Shown here: in pieces, positions 37,580 to 45,404 of the stretch
How positions within the stretch are numbered: the stretch's first letter is position 1
How the letters are laid out: every line of letters starts with the position of its first letter
NCBI RefSeq assembly: GCF_000718135.1
Contig: NZ_JOEM01000015.1
Span: 1-64,000 of the forward strand
Origin: Streptomyces cyaneofuscatus
GTDB lineage: Bacteria > Actinomycetota > Actinomycetes > Streptomycetales > Streptomycetaceae
Direction of reading: 5' to 3'
Length of the DNA stretch: 64,000 bases
Position numbers and translations under genes: made by a program
The notes under the pieces: model-generated
The model's database searches: none
The model's input: only the letters and a program-made list of their open reading frames with translations
What the model was told of the DNA's origin: nothing

Positions 37580-38692
37580 CTAAGGCGTGATCCCGTGGTG
37601 GATGGCGCCCGTCAGCTCGCCGAGCGGGCGCCCCGTGCCGCCCCAGCGGTGCTGAATGATCTCGGCCGCGATGGAAACCGCCGTCTCCTCCGGCGTACGG
37701 GCTCCGAGGTCGAGGCCCACGGGTGAGGCGAGGCGGGCGAGTGCCGCCTCGTCCACCCCGGCCTCGCGCAGCCGGGCGAGGCGGTCGCGGTGGGTGCGGC
37801 GGCTGCCCATGACCCCGATGTACGCGGCCGGGGTGCGCAACGCGGCGACGAGCAGCGGCACATCGAACTTCGGGTCGTGGGTGAGGACGCAGATCACCGT
37901 ACGGGCGTCGACCTCGGTCGCCTCCAGATAGTCGTGCGGCCAGGCGCGGACCACCTCGTCGGCGGTCGGGAAGCGTTCCCGGGTGGCGAAGGCGGGGCGG
38001 GCGTCGCAGACGGTGACCCGGTAGCCGAGGAACGAGCCGATGCGGGCGGTGGCCGCCGCGTGGTCGATGGCGCCGAAGACGAGCATGCGGGGCGGCGGCG
38101 CGTGCGGACGGACGAAGACGGACACCTCCTGCATACGGCGCTGGCCGTGCGCCCCGTACCACTGGATGCCGGTGAGGCCCTGCTCCAGCAGCCCGCGGGC
38201 GTCGTCCGTGACGGCCGCGTCCAGCCCCTCCGTGCCGAGCGTGCCGGAGACATCGGTGGCGCGGACGACCAGGCGGGCGCCGGTCCCGGCCGCGCCGCCG
38301 GACAGGACCGTGGCCTCCGCGACCGGCACGTCGGCGGCGATCAGGTCCAGCAGCGCCGCGAGACCGGCCAGCTCGGCCTCCGACGCATACGCGCGCACCA
38401 GCACCTCGATCGTGCCGCCGCACGTCAGCCCGACGCCGAACGCCTCGTCGTCGCTGATCCCGTACGACACCACGCGTGGCGCCGCCCCGGCGAGCACCTC
38501 ACGGGCGACCTCGTACACATCGCCCTCGACGCAGCCCCCGGAGACGCTGCCGAGCACGGTGCCCGCCGCGTCGACCACCATGACGGCGCCCGGGTCGCGG
38601 GGCGCGCTGCCGTGCACGGCGACGACGGTCGCCAGGGCGAGGGGCGTACCGGCGGCGCAGCGGGCCCGGAGGCCGGGCAGGATGTCGTGCAC
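37580..38692 (-). CDS. XdhC/CoxI-family protein
   Basis: A 370-residue protein with an N-terminal XdhC/CoxI domain (ATVVAVHGSAPRDPGAVM; GSVSGGCVEGDV; LTCGGTIEVLV) and a C-terminal Rossmann-like domain (MLVFGAIDHAAATARIG; VMGSRRTHRDRL). The family inserts or sulfurates molybdenum cofactor for xanthine-dehydrogenase-type enzymes. No molybdo-enzyme subunits lie nearby, so its client must be encoded elsewhere or the protein has another role. The start is a GTG at 38692 without an outstanding ribosome site. It lies 49 bp downstream of ribF on the same strand. Confidence 0.88.
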   Translation of the reverse strand: MHDILPGLRARCAAGTPLALATVVAVHGSAPRDPGAVMVVDAAGTVLGSVSGGCVEGDVYEVAREVLAGAAPRVVSYGISDDEAFGVGLTCGGTIEVLVRAYASEAELAGLAALLDLIAADVPVAEATVLSGGAAGTGARLVVRATDVSGTLGTEGLDAAVTDDARGLLEQGLTGIQWYGAHGQRRMQEVSVFVRPHAPPPRMLVFGAIDHAAATARIGSFLGYRVTVCDARPAFATRERFPTADEVVRAWPHDYLEATEVDARTVICVLTHDPKFDVPLLVAALRTPAAYIGVMGSRRTHRDRLARLREAGVDEAALARLASPVGLDLGARTPEETAVSIAAEIIQHRWGGTGRPLGELTGAIHHGITP

Positions 38693-38741
38693 CCTGTCAG
38701 CATCCGCCGTCCCCGGGCGGGGCGCACGGCCAGGACGTACG

Positions 38742-39698
38742 TCAGTGGGAGCGGTCGTACGCGGCGATCAGCTCGCTGCACCGCTTCACGTCGCCGGCCA
38801 TCGCCACCAGGAGGTCGTCGATCGTGTCGAACTTCAGCATGCCGCGTACGTACGCGAGGAAGTCGACGGCCACGTGCAGCCCGTACAGGTCCAGGCCGAC
38901 GCGGTCGATCGCGTACGCCTCGACCGTCCGCTCGGTGCCGTCGAACTGCGGGTTGGTGCCGACGGAGATCGCGGCGGGCATCGACTCGCCCGCCACCTCC
39001 AGCCAGCCCGCGTAGACGCCGTCGGCGGGGATCGCGGTGTGCGGGAGGGTCTCCACGTTGGCCGTGGGGAAGCCCAGTTCGCGGCCGCGCTGGGCGCCGC
39101 GGACCACGATGCCCTCGACGCGGTGCGGGCGGCCGAGGATCTCGGCGGCGCCGGCGACGTCGCCCTCGGAGACCAGCCGGCGGGTGAGGGTGGAGGAGAA
39201 CGGCTGGCCGCCGCCCGCCTCACCGGTCACGAACAGGTCGATGACCTCGACGGTGTAGTCGTAGGTGGCGCCCAGCTCGGTCAGCAGCGCGACGTTCCCG
39301 GCGGCCTTGTGGCCGAAGCGGAAGTTGGGGCCCTCGATGACGGCCTTGGCGTGCAGCTTGTCGACGAGGACCTTCACGATGAAGTCGGCGGGCGACAGCT
39401 TCGAGAACTCCGCGGTGAACGGCAGGATCAGCACCGCGTCCACGCCCAGCTCCGCCATGAGTTCGGCGCGGCGGTGGTGCGGGGCGAGCAGCGGCGGGTG
39501 GCTGCCGGGGCGGACGACCTCGCTGGGGTGCGGGTCGAAGGTGACGACGACGGACGGAACGCCCAGCTCACGGGCGCGCTCGACGGCCCGGCCGATGATC
39601 AGCTGGTGTCCGCGGTGCACGCCGTCGTAGGAGCCGATGGTGACGACGCTGCGTCCCCAGTCCTGGGGGATGTCCTCCAAGCCACGCCAGCGCTGCAC
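38742..39698 (-). CDS. ribF: bifunctional riboflavin kinase / FMN adenylyltransferase
   Basis: Converts riboflavin to FMN and then FAD. The 318-residue protein has an N-terminal nucleotidyltransferase domain with GSYDGVHRGHQ (HxGH) near residues 22-32 and a later GPNFRFGHKAAG, and a C-terminal flavokinase domain with GRELGFPTANV near residue 207 and DGVYAGWLEV. The GTG start is at 39698. The 47-bp spacer to the large gene upstream on the same strand suggests possible co-transcription. In many actinobacteria ribF is near truB, as here, with the big STAND-like gene inserted between them. Confidence 0.96.
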   Translation of the reverse strand: MQRWRGLEDIPQDWGRSVVTIGSYDGVHRGHQLIIGRAVERARELGVPSVVVTFDPHPSEVVRPGSHPPLLAPHHRRAELMAELGVDAVLILPFTAEFSKLSPADFIVKVLVDKLHAKAVIEGPNFRFGHKAAGNVALLTELGATYDYTVEVIDLFVTGEAGGGQPFSSTLTRRLVSEGDVAGAAEILGRPHRVEGIVVRGAQRGRELGFPTANVETLPHTAIPADGVYAGWLEVAGESMPAAISVGTNPQFDGTERTVEAYAIDRVGLDLYGLHVAVDFLAYVRGMLKFDTIDDLLVAMAGDVKRCSELIAAYDRSH

Positions 39699-39745
39699 TG
39701 TGACCGCTCCTCGCCCGAACCTGTGTACGTGTGTATGTATGCCGA

Positions 39746-42700
39746 TTACGCAGGTCTAAGACTGCCATGCTCACGCCCCGCCGCCTGCATCGGCATCGGC
39801 ATCGCCCGACGTGATGTCTCCAACGCCTCCACCGTGCGCCGGGCGCTGGGGCCCACCACGGCCGCCCACTCCTGCGGGGCGTCGGCGAGCCAGCGGATGA
39901 CGAGGGCGGCGAATCCGGGCACGTCCCGGGCGAGCTCGACGAGGCGGCGGTCGAAGCGGGCGGCGCCCTCGGGGGTGCGGACGAGGAGCATGCCGGTGCG
40001 GTGGACGAGGGCGCGCGTACGGATCTCCGGGCGGGCCTGCGCCCCTGCTGCCGCGGCCTGGAGGAGGACGTCCAGGACGTCCGGGTCCCGGCCGGTGGTC
40101 TGCTCGAACTCCAGCAGGACCTCCAGCAGCTCGGCCCGCAGCGGCCGGGAGGCGGTGGACCCGGCCCCGGCGAGCACCCGGGCCAGTGCGGCGCGTACGG
40201 GGGGTGGGGCGGGGCGGTCCCTGAGGAGTCCGGTGACCAGGGGGAGGAGCAGGGCGCGGGCGGCGGGGCCGTGTTCGAGGCGGAGGTCGACGTACTCGGC
40301 GGCGTGGGTGCCGTCCTCGGGGTGGGCGTCGATGTACTCGCGTACGAGCCCGGCGACGTGCAGCGCGAGCGCGGGCGTGTCGAGCCCGGCCAGGGCCCGC
40401 AGGACCGCCGCCGCGCCGTCGCCGGGGCGGGCCAGGCGGGCGCGGAGGGCGGCGAGCACCGGCTCGGGGTGGAGGGGGAAGACCTCGGCGAGCAGCTCCA
40501 CGGGGAGGCGGGGGTCGCCGTGGGCGAAGAGGCGGAGCGCCTGCGGGAGGTGGCGGCCCCGGCTCTTGGGGTCCCGGACGAGGAGGGTGAGGGCGGCGGC
40601 GTGGAGGCCGGCGTCGTCGGGGCGGGCGAGCAGCTCCGAGGCGGCCGAGCGGAGCAGGGCCCGGTCGCCCTCGGCGGTGATCCGGGGCTGGAGGAGTCCG
40701 GCGTACCTGGCGGCGGCGGAGCGGCGGGCCGGGCGGTCCTCGTCTCGGGCCCAGCGCTCGACGGCCCGGCAGAGCGCGGTGGGCTCGTCCTCGGCGAGGG
40801 CGGCGAGCAGCTCTCCGGCCCGGGTGTGCGGGGTGGCGACCAGGGCGTCGGTGAGGTCGTCGACGGCCAGGTCGCGGCGGGCGTGGAGCAGTGCCTGCGC
40901 GGCGGCGGCCACGGTGGGGCGCAGGCCCTCGTCCGGCGCGTCGGAGCCGCCGATCAGGAGCGGGCGTTCGTCGGTGAACCAGCGGCAGAGCAGCGGCAGG
41001 ACGACGGGGGCGTTGAGCGTGAGGCGGCGGGCCACGGCGTCCAGGTACCGCTCGTCGCCGTCGGTGCGGGGCACACCGTCGGCGGGGACGAGGCGGCGCA
41101 GGAGGTCGATCCGGTCCTCCTCGGGCAGCCGGAGCCGCCGCCAGAACCAGGGCCCGAACTCCCCGTACGCCCCCGGTGCCGCCGGTCCCCCGGCGGCGTC
41201 GGCCGCGCGGCGGGTGATGCGCCCGGCGAGGACCCGCAGGACGCCGAGGTACGGGCGGGCGTCGGGCACCCGGAGCAGGCTGCCGCCGAGGAGGTGGGCC
41301 GCCCACCAGGCGGCGTCCTCGCCGCGGGGGCCTTCACCGTGGTGTCCGTCCGCCCACAGCCGGTCCAGCGCCTCGATCAGGTCGGCCATCCGGTGCGCGA
41401 GCGCGGCGGTGCCCTGGCGGCGGCCGAGGAGCACCATCGCCTGGATCACCGGCCCGATCCGGTGCCGGGGCACGGGCAGGGAACGCGGCTCCCCCTCGAC
41501 CCCGGCGCTCGGCAGGCGCACCACCGCCCCGCTCCCCCGGTGCCAGCGGTGCACCAGCGAGCGCAGCGCCGCGTCCAGGTCCAGATGGGCGCCCTGCACC
41601 CAGTCGCCCAGCTCCTCGTGGGCGAAGCGGTAGCCGGCCCCGGCGGGCACGAGGAGCCCCTCCGTCAGCACGGCCGAGGCCCACCCGGTGCGCCAGGGGA
41701 AGACCTCCTCGAACGCCTCCCGGTCCAGCTCCCCCTGCCCCGGGCCCAGACAGCGCCGGGCCGCCTCGTGGACCTGGCCCGCGACCCGGGCGGCCAGCCG
41801 GCGTACGGCGGTGCCCCGGGGCTGTTCACCGGCGGCGGCCGCGATCCGGACCGCGATGCGCACGCACATGAGGTCCAGGTGGGCGCCGAAGACGTCCTCG
41901 GTGTCGGGGCGGCCCGGGACGCCGGGCGGCAGGGCCTCGCGGACCTCGGCGAGCAGCCGCAGGGTGAGCGGGTGCCGGTCGTGGCCGGGGGCGAGGGCGT
42001 GCGGCGGGATACCGAGGCGCTCCTTGGCCCGGTCGGCCTGGTCGGGGGTGAGGTCGGCCAGGCGCAGGGACGGCGGCAGCGCCCGGGCGGGGCGGTGGGG
42101 GCGGTGCAGGGCTCCGGGCGGATAGAGGGCACCCGCCGTCTCCCAGTGCTCGGGGCGGCAGGCGACGACGAGCCGGACGCCGTGCTCCCGCAGCCAGCCG
42201 GCGGTGTTCGCCGTCCACTCGGGGAGCCGGTGGGCCAGCAGCGGGGGCATCTCCTCGGGGCCGTCCAGGACCACGAGGAGGGGGTGGCCCGCGTCGGCGG
42301 CGAGCGCGGCGATCCGTTCCGCGGTGGCCGTCGCCATGTCGCCGAGGGCCCCGGCGGCGGCGACGATGCGGGCCGAGCGGGTCAGCGTACGGTCCGCCGC
42401 TTCGGCGACCGAGGTGTCGTCGGCGAGCAGGTCGGCGCCGCGCAGCCAGAGCGTGGGGGCGGGCGCCGCGCCGTCGGCCCGGCGGGCGGCAAGGGCGGCC
42501 AGCTCGGTGGTGCGGCCGGTGCCGGGTCCGCCGACGAGGCCCAGGACCGTGCCGGTACCGGTGGCGAAGGCGGCGAACTCCGCGTGGATGTCCTCGCGCT
42601 CGACGGGTGCGGTACGTGCCTTCGGACCGTCCGCCGAGCCGACGGAGGTGGCGGTGAGCTGGAGGGCCCCGGCGAGGTTGAGGTCGGGGCCGTAGGCGGG

Positions 42701-43315
42701 GGCGGCGGTGGCGTTGCGCGCGAGGAGGGCGTCGAGGGCGGGGTCGGCGCCGCGCGGGACGGGGAGGGCGAGCCCCGCGGCCTCGTACGGGGTGGTGAGG
42801 GCGGTGCACAGGAGGCCGAGGACCGCGCCCGTGGCCGGGTCGGTGACCGGTCCGCCGATGGCCGCCCCGCCGGAGCGCAGGGCGTCGCGCCCGTCGGTGC
42901 CGAGGGCCAGCTCCAGGGCGGCCGGGACGGGGTGCCCGCAGCCGTCCGGTGCGGTGTAGGTGGCGGGGGCCGTGCCGAGGACCCGGGCCTCGCGGCGGCC
43001 GTGGGCGGCGATCCCGACGTAACTGCCGGGCTCGATCCGCTCCCGTACGGCGATGGGCAGCGGCTCCACGCCGAGGGTTCCGGAGCCGCCCGTACGCAGG
43101 AGGGCGAGGCCGAGGGCGGGCAGCGCGGTGATGTCGTCGGGGCCGACGGAACAGGTGCGGCCGTCGGTGCCGTGGAGGAGGTACGGGCCGGGGGCGGCGG
43201 TGGCCTGGTGGGCGGTGACGACCGTGCCGCGGTCGTCCGCGACGAAGCCCGTCCCCCGCGGCCGGCCGGCCTGATCACAGATTCTCACCAGCGTCGACCG
43301 GTCCCCACTGCCCAT
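39746..43315 (-). CDS. degenerate trypsin-like domain fused to a STAND-type NTPase and helical repeats
   Basis: A 1,189-residue multidomain protein. Residues 1 to about 200 have a chymotrypsin/trypsin fold pattern: the His region reads TVVTAHQA, but the Asp position reads ALGLALL (Gly) and the Ser position reads AAIGGPV (Ile), so only His remains. Near residue 265 is a P-loop GGPGTGRTT with Arg in place of the usual Lys, then LLVVLDGPEE as Walker B, as in STAND NTPases. The C-terminal ~600 residues are Leu/Ala-rich alpha-helical repeats. The ATG at 43315 has no clear ribosome site. The architecture resembles sensor-switch-repeat conflict or signalling proteins. The function is unknown. Confidence 0.85.
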   Translation of the reverse strand: MGSGDRSTLVRICDQAGRPRGTGFVADDRGTVVTAHQATAAPGPYLLHGTDGRTCSVGPDDITALPALGLALLRTGGSGTLGVEPLPIAVRERIEPGSYVGIAAHGRREARVLGTAPATYTAPDGCGHPVPAALELALGTDGRDALRSGGAAIGGPVTDPATGAVLGLLCTALTTPYEAAGLALPVPRGADPALDALLARNATAAPAYGPDLNLAGALQLTATSVGSADGPKARTAPVEREDIHAEFAAFATGTGTVLGLVGGPGTGRTTELAALAARRADGAAPAPTLWLRGADLLADDTSVAEAADRTLTRSARIVAAAGALGDMATATAERIAALAADAGHPLLVVLDGPEEMPPLLAHRLPEWTANTAGWLREHGVRLVVACRPEHWETAGALYPPGALHRPHRPARALPPSLRLADLTPDQADRAKERLGIPPHALAPGHDRHPLTLRLLAEVREALPPGVPGRPDTEDVFGAHLDLMCVRIAVRIAAAAGEQPRGTAVRRLAARVAGQVHEAARRCLGPGQGELDREAFEEVFPWRTGWASAVLTEGLLVPAGAGYRFAHEELGDWVQGAHLDLDAALRSLVHRWHRGSGAVVRLPSAGVEGEPRSLPVPRHRIGPVIQAMVLLGRRQGTAALAHRMADLIEALDRLWADGHHGEGPRGEDAAWWAAHLLGGSLLRVPDARPYLGVLRVLAGRITRRAADAAGGPAAPGAYGEFGPWFWRRLRLPEEDRIDLLRRLVPADGVPRTDGDERYLDAVARRLTLNAPVVLPLLCRWFTDERPLLIGGSDAPDEGLRPTVAAAAQALLHARRDLAVDDLTDALVATPHTRAGELLAALAEDEPTALCRAVERWARDEDRPARRSAAARYAGLLQPRITAEGDRALLRSAASELLARPDDAGLHAAALTLLVRDPKSRGRHLPQALRLFAHGDPRLPVELLAEVFPLHPEPVLAALRARLARPGDGAAAVLRALAGLDTPALALHVAGLVREYIDAHPEDGTHAAEYVDLRLEHGPAARALLLPLVTGLLRDRPAPPPVRAALARVLAGAGSTASRPLRAELLEVLLEFEQTTGRDPDVLDVLLQAAAAGAQARPEIRTRALVHRTGMLLVRTPEGAARFDRRLVELARDVPGFAALVIRWLADAPQEWAAVVGPSARRTVEALETSRRAMPMPMQAAGREHGSLRPA

Positions 43316-43461
43316 GGTCCGACGGTAGGCCGCCGGTGATCTCCAGGAGCGCACGGACGGGGAACGCGCCCCCCGCGCCCCCGGTATTCACTCCGAGCGC
43401 CCGTCCGATGGGGTGAATAGCCGTGTCCTGGCGGAGCAGAGATGGTCCCGGGGTGGGGAAG

Positions 43462-43500
43462 GTGGAGCGGGCACCGGGTGGGGGGTGGTGCCCGCTCCAC
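43462..43500 (-). terminator. terminator of the nusA-infB-truB operon
   Basis: A perfect 14-bp inverted repeat (GTGGAGCGGGCACC / GGTGCCCGCTCCAC) with an 11-nt loop lies 18 bp past the truB stop. Confidence 0.85.
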
Positions 43501-43518
43501 ACACCGAGCGGGAGCGGT

Positions 43519-44418
43519 TCAGGCGAAGACGGCGAGGCTCTTGGCCTTGCCCTTCTCCTCCTCGACGAGCACGAGGAACGTCCCGTCGGGCCCGAAGACC
43601 GCGACCGGCCCCGGCGGGCAGGCGGGCATGTCCAGCCGTACGCCGTTGAGGAGCAGCTTGGCGCGCTTCTCGTCGACGTCCCAGCGGGAGAAGGCGGAGG
43701 CGGCCGCCTCGGCGACGGGCATCACCGTCAGCTCCTCCTGGTGCTGGTCCAGGGTGCGGGCCGCGTCCAGTCCGTACGGGCCGACCCGGGTGCGGCGCAG
43801 GGCCGTCAGATGGCCGCCGACGCCGAGTCCGGCACCGAGGTCCCGGGCCAGCGCGCGGATGTACGTCCCCGAGGAGCAGACGACGGAGACGACCAGGTCC
43901 ATGACCGGGGTGCCGTCCTCGGCGACGGCCTCGCGGACGTCGTAGACGTTGAAGGAGGAGACGGTCACCGGGCGGGCCGGGATCTCGAACTCCTCGCCGC
44001 CGCGCACCCGCGCGTAGGACCGCTTGCCGTCGATCTTGATGGCGCTGACCTTGGACGGGACCTGCATGATCGCGCCGCTCAGGGCCGCCACTCCGGCGTC
44101 GATGGACTCGCGGGTCACGCCGGACGCGTCGGTGGAGGAGGTGATCTCACCCTCGGCGTCGTCCGTGACGGTGTCCTGGCCGAGCCGGATCGTGCCCAGG
44201 TACTCCTTCTCGGTCAGCGCGAGGTGGCCGAGCAGCTTGGTGGCCCGCTGGACGCCGAGCACGAGGACTCCGGTCGCCATCGGGTCGAGGGTTCCGGCGT
44301 GGCCGACGCGGCGGGTGCGGGCGATGCCGCGCATCTTGGCCACGACGTCGTGCGAAGTGAAGCCGGACGGCTTGTCGACGATGACAAGGCCGTCCGGCGT
44401 GGTGGTCTGCTCGGTCAT
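43519..44418 (-). CDS. truB: tRNA pseudouridine(55) synthase
   Basis: Forms pseudouridine 55 in the T-loop of tRNAs. The 299-residue protein has [17 protein letters not shown], the catalytic Asp at about 45 in [12 protein letters not shown], and [15 protein letters not shown]. The C-terminal domain ([16 protein letters not shown]) is PUA-like. Its ATG overlaps the rbfA stop (ATGA), giving coupled translation. Last gene of the operon, followed by a terminator. Confidence 0.96.
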   Translation of the reverse strand: MTEQTTTPDGLVIVDKPSGFTSHDVVAKMRGIARTRRVGHAGTLDPMATGVLVLGVQRATKLLGHLALTEKEYLGTIRLGQDTVTDDAEGEITSSTDASGVTRESIDAGVAALSGAIMQVPSKVSAIKIDGKRSYARVRGGEEFEIPARPVTVSSFNVYDVREAVAEDGTPVMDLVVSVVCSSGTYIRALARDLGAGLGVGGHLTALRRTRVGPYGLDAARTLDQHQEELTVMPVAEAAASAFSRWDVDEKRAKLLLNGVRLDMPACPPGPVAVFGPDGTFLVLVEEEKGKAKSLAVFA

Positions 44419-44897
44419 GCGGAGGCGGGGCCCTCGTTCTTGTCGGTCGAGCCGGGGGTCTCCGCCTCGTCGTCCTCGTCCTCGGGCTTGCGGTACGGGT
44501 CGGCGTCGCCGGCGTACTTCGCGCCCGTGGAGACCTCGCGCACCTCGGCGTCCTTGGCGCGCGCCTTGTCGAGGAGGTCCTCGATGGTGCGGGCGTTGTC
44601 CGGGAGGGCGTCCGGGACGAAGGCCAGGCTCGGCGTGAACCGGACCCCGGTCTGCCGGCCGACCTCGGAGCGGAGGACGCCCTTGGCGCTCTCCAGCGCC
44701 GCGGCGGAGGCCGCGCGCTCCTCGTCGTCGCCGTAGACCGTGTAGAAGACCGTGGCCTCCCGCAGGTCGCCGGTGACCCGGGCGTCCGTGATCGTCACGA
44801 ATCCCAGCCGCGGATCCTTGATTCGCCGGTCCAGGGTCTCCGCGACCACGACCTGGATGCGATCGGCCAGCTTGCGGGCCCGCGCGTTGTCGGTCAC
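44415..44897 (-). CDS. rbfA: 30S ribosome-binding factor A
   Basis: Assists late 16S rRNA maturation and cold adaptation. The 160-residue protein has the KH-like core: [60 protein letters not shown]. The acidic tail ([11 protein letters not shown]) is an actinobacterial extension. The GTG start is at 44897. It overlaps truB by 4 bp and follows the DUF503 gene by 36 bp. Confidence 0.95.
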   Translation of the reverse strand: MTDNARARKLADRIQVVVAETLDRRIKDPRLGFVTITDARVTGDLREATVFYTVYGDDEERAASAAALESAKGVLRSEVGRQTGVRFTPSLAFVPDALPDNARTIEDLLDKARAKDAEVREVSTGAKYAGDADPYRKPEDEDDEAETPGSTDKNEGPASA

Positions 44898-44933
44898 CGG
44901 TCCGTCACTCTTCCTTCTGATTTCGCTTGCGTG

Positions 44934-45227
44934 TCAGTCTTCGTCACTGTGCAGCCGCCGTCTCACCGAGAGCAGCTCCACCTCGGGGCGGGCGGCCACC
45001 AGCCGCTCGCACCGGTCCAGCACGTCCGTCAGGTGTCCGGTGTCACCGGAGACCACGGCAAGGCCGATCTCGGCCCTGCGGTGGAGATCCTGCCCGCCGG
45101 TCTCCGCCGCACTCACCGCGTACTTGCGCTGGAGTTCGGCGACGATCGGACGGACGACGGAGCGTTTCTCCTTCAACGACCGTACGTCGCCGAGGAGCAG
45201 ATCGAAGGACAGGGTCCCCACATACAT
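44934..45227 (-). CDS. DUF503 family protein (YlxP-like)
   Basis: A small 97-residue protein conserved between infB and rbfA in many Gram-positive bacteria. Family motifs visible are VGTLSFDLLLGDVRSLKEKRSVV near the start and HRRAEIGLAVVSGD in the middle. A role in ribosome assembly has been suggested because of this neighbourhood; nothing in the sequence proves it. Two hairpins separate it from infB, so it may be expressed partly from its own promoter. Confidence 0.9.
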   Translation of the reverse strand: MYVGTLSFDLLLGDVRSLKEKRSVVRPIVAELQRKYAVSAAETGGQDLHRRAEIGLAVVSGDTGHLTDVLDRCERLVAARPEVELLSVRRRLHSDED

Positions 45228-45306
45228 GTGTGTCCGGATGTCCCGCCGGTTCGGGTTCGTGCCCCGCCAGAGCTTGGCGGGAACATCAGAACCGTACCGG
45301 AACGGC

Positions 45307-45347
45307 CGGGGCCGATCGACGGAAATACGACCCGTCGACCGGCCCCG
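45307..45347 (-). terminator. second hairpin downstream of infB
   Basis: CGGGGCCG-TCGACGG pairs with CCGTCGA-CGGCCCCG with one A-C mismatch, 58 bp beyond the infB stop. It is tandem with the hairpin at 45358-45389. There is no U-tract. Confidence 0.6.
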
Positions 45348-45357
45348 ACCGTGGTGG

Positions 45358-45389
45358 CCGGGTTCCGGGGGCGAACCCCCGGAACCCGG
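45358..45389 (-). terminator. terminator/attenuator immediately after infB
   Basis: A perfect 14-bp stem (CCGGGTTCCGGGGG / CCCCCGGAACCCGG) with a CGAA loop lies 15 bp past the infB stop. Because rbfA and truB follow in the same direction, it probably causes partial termination within the operon. Confidence 0.8.
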
Positions 45390-45404
45390 TCAGATCTCTG
45401 CGGA

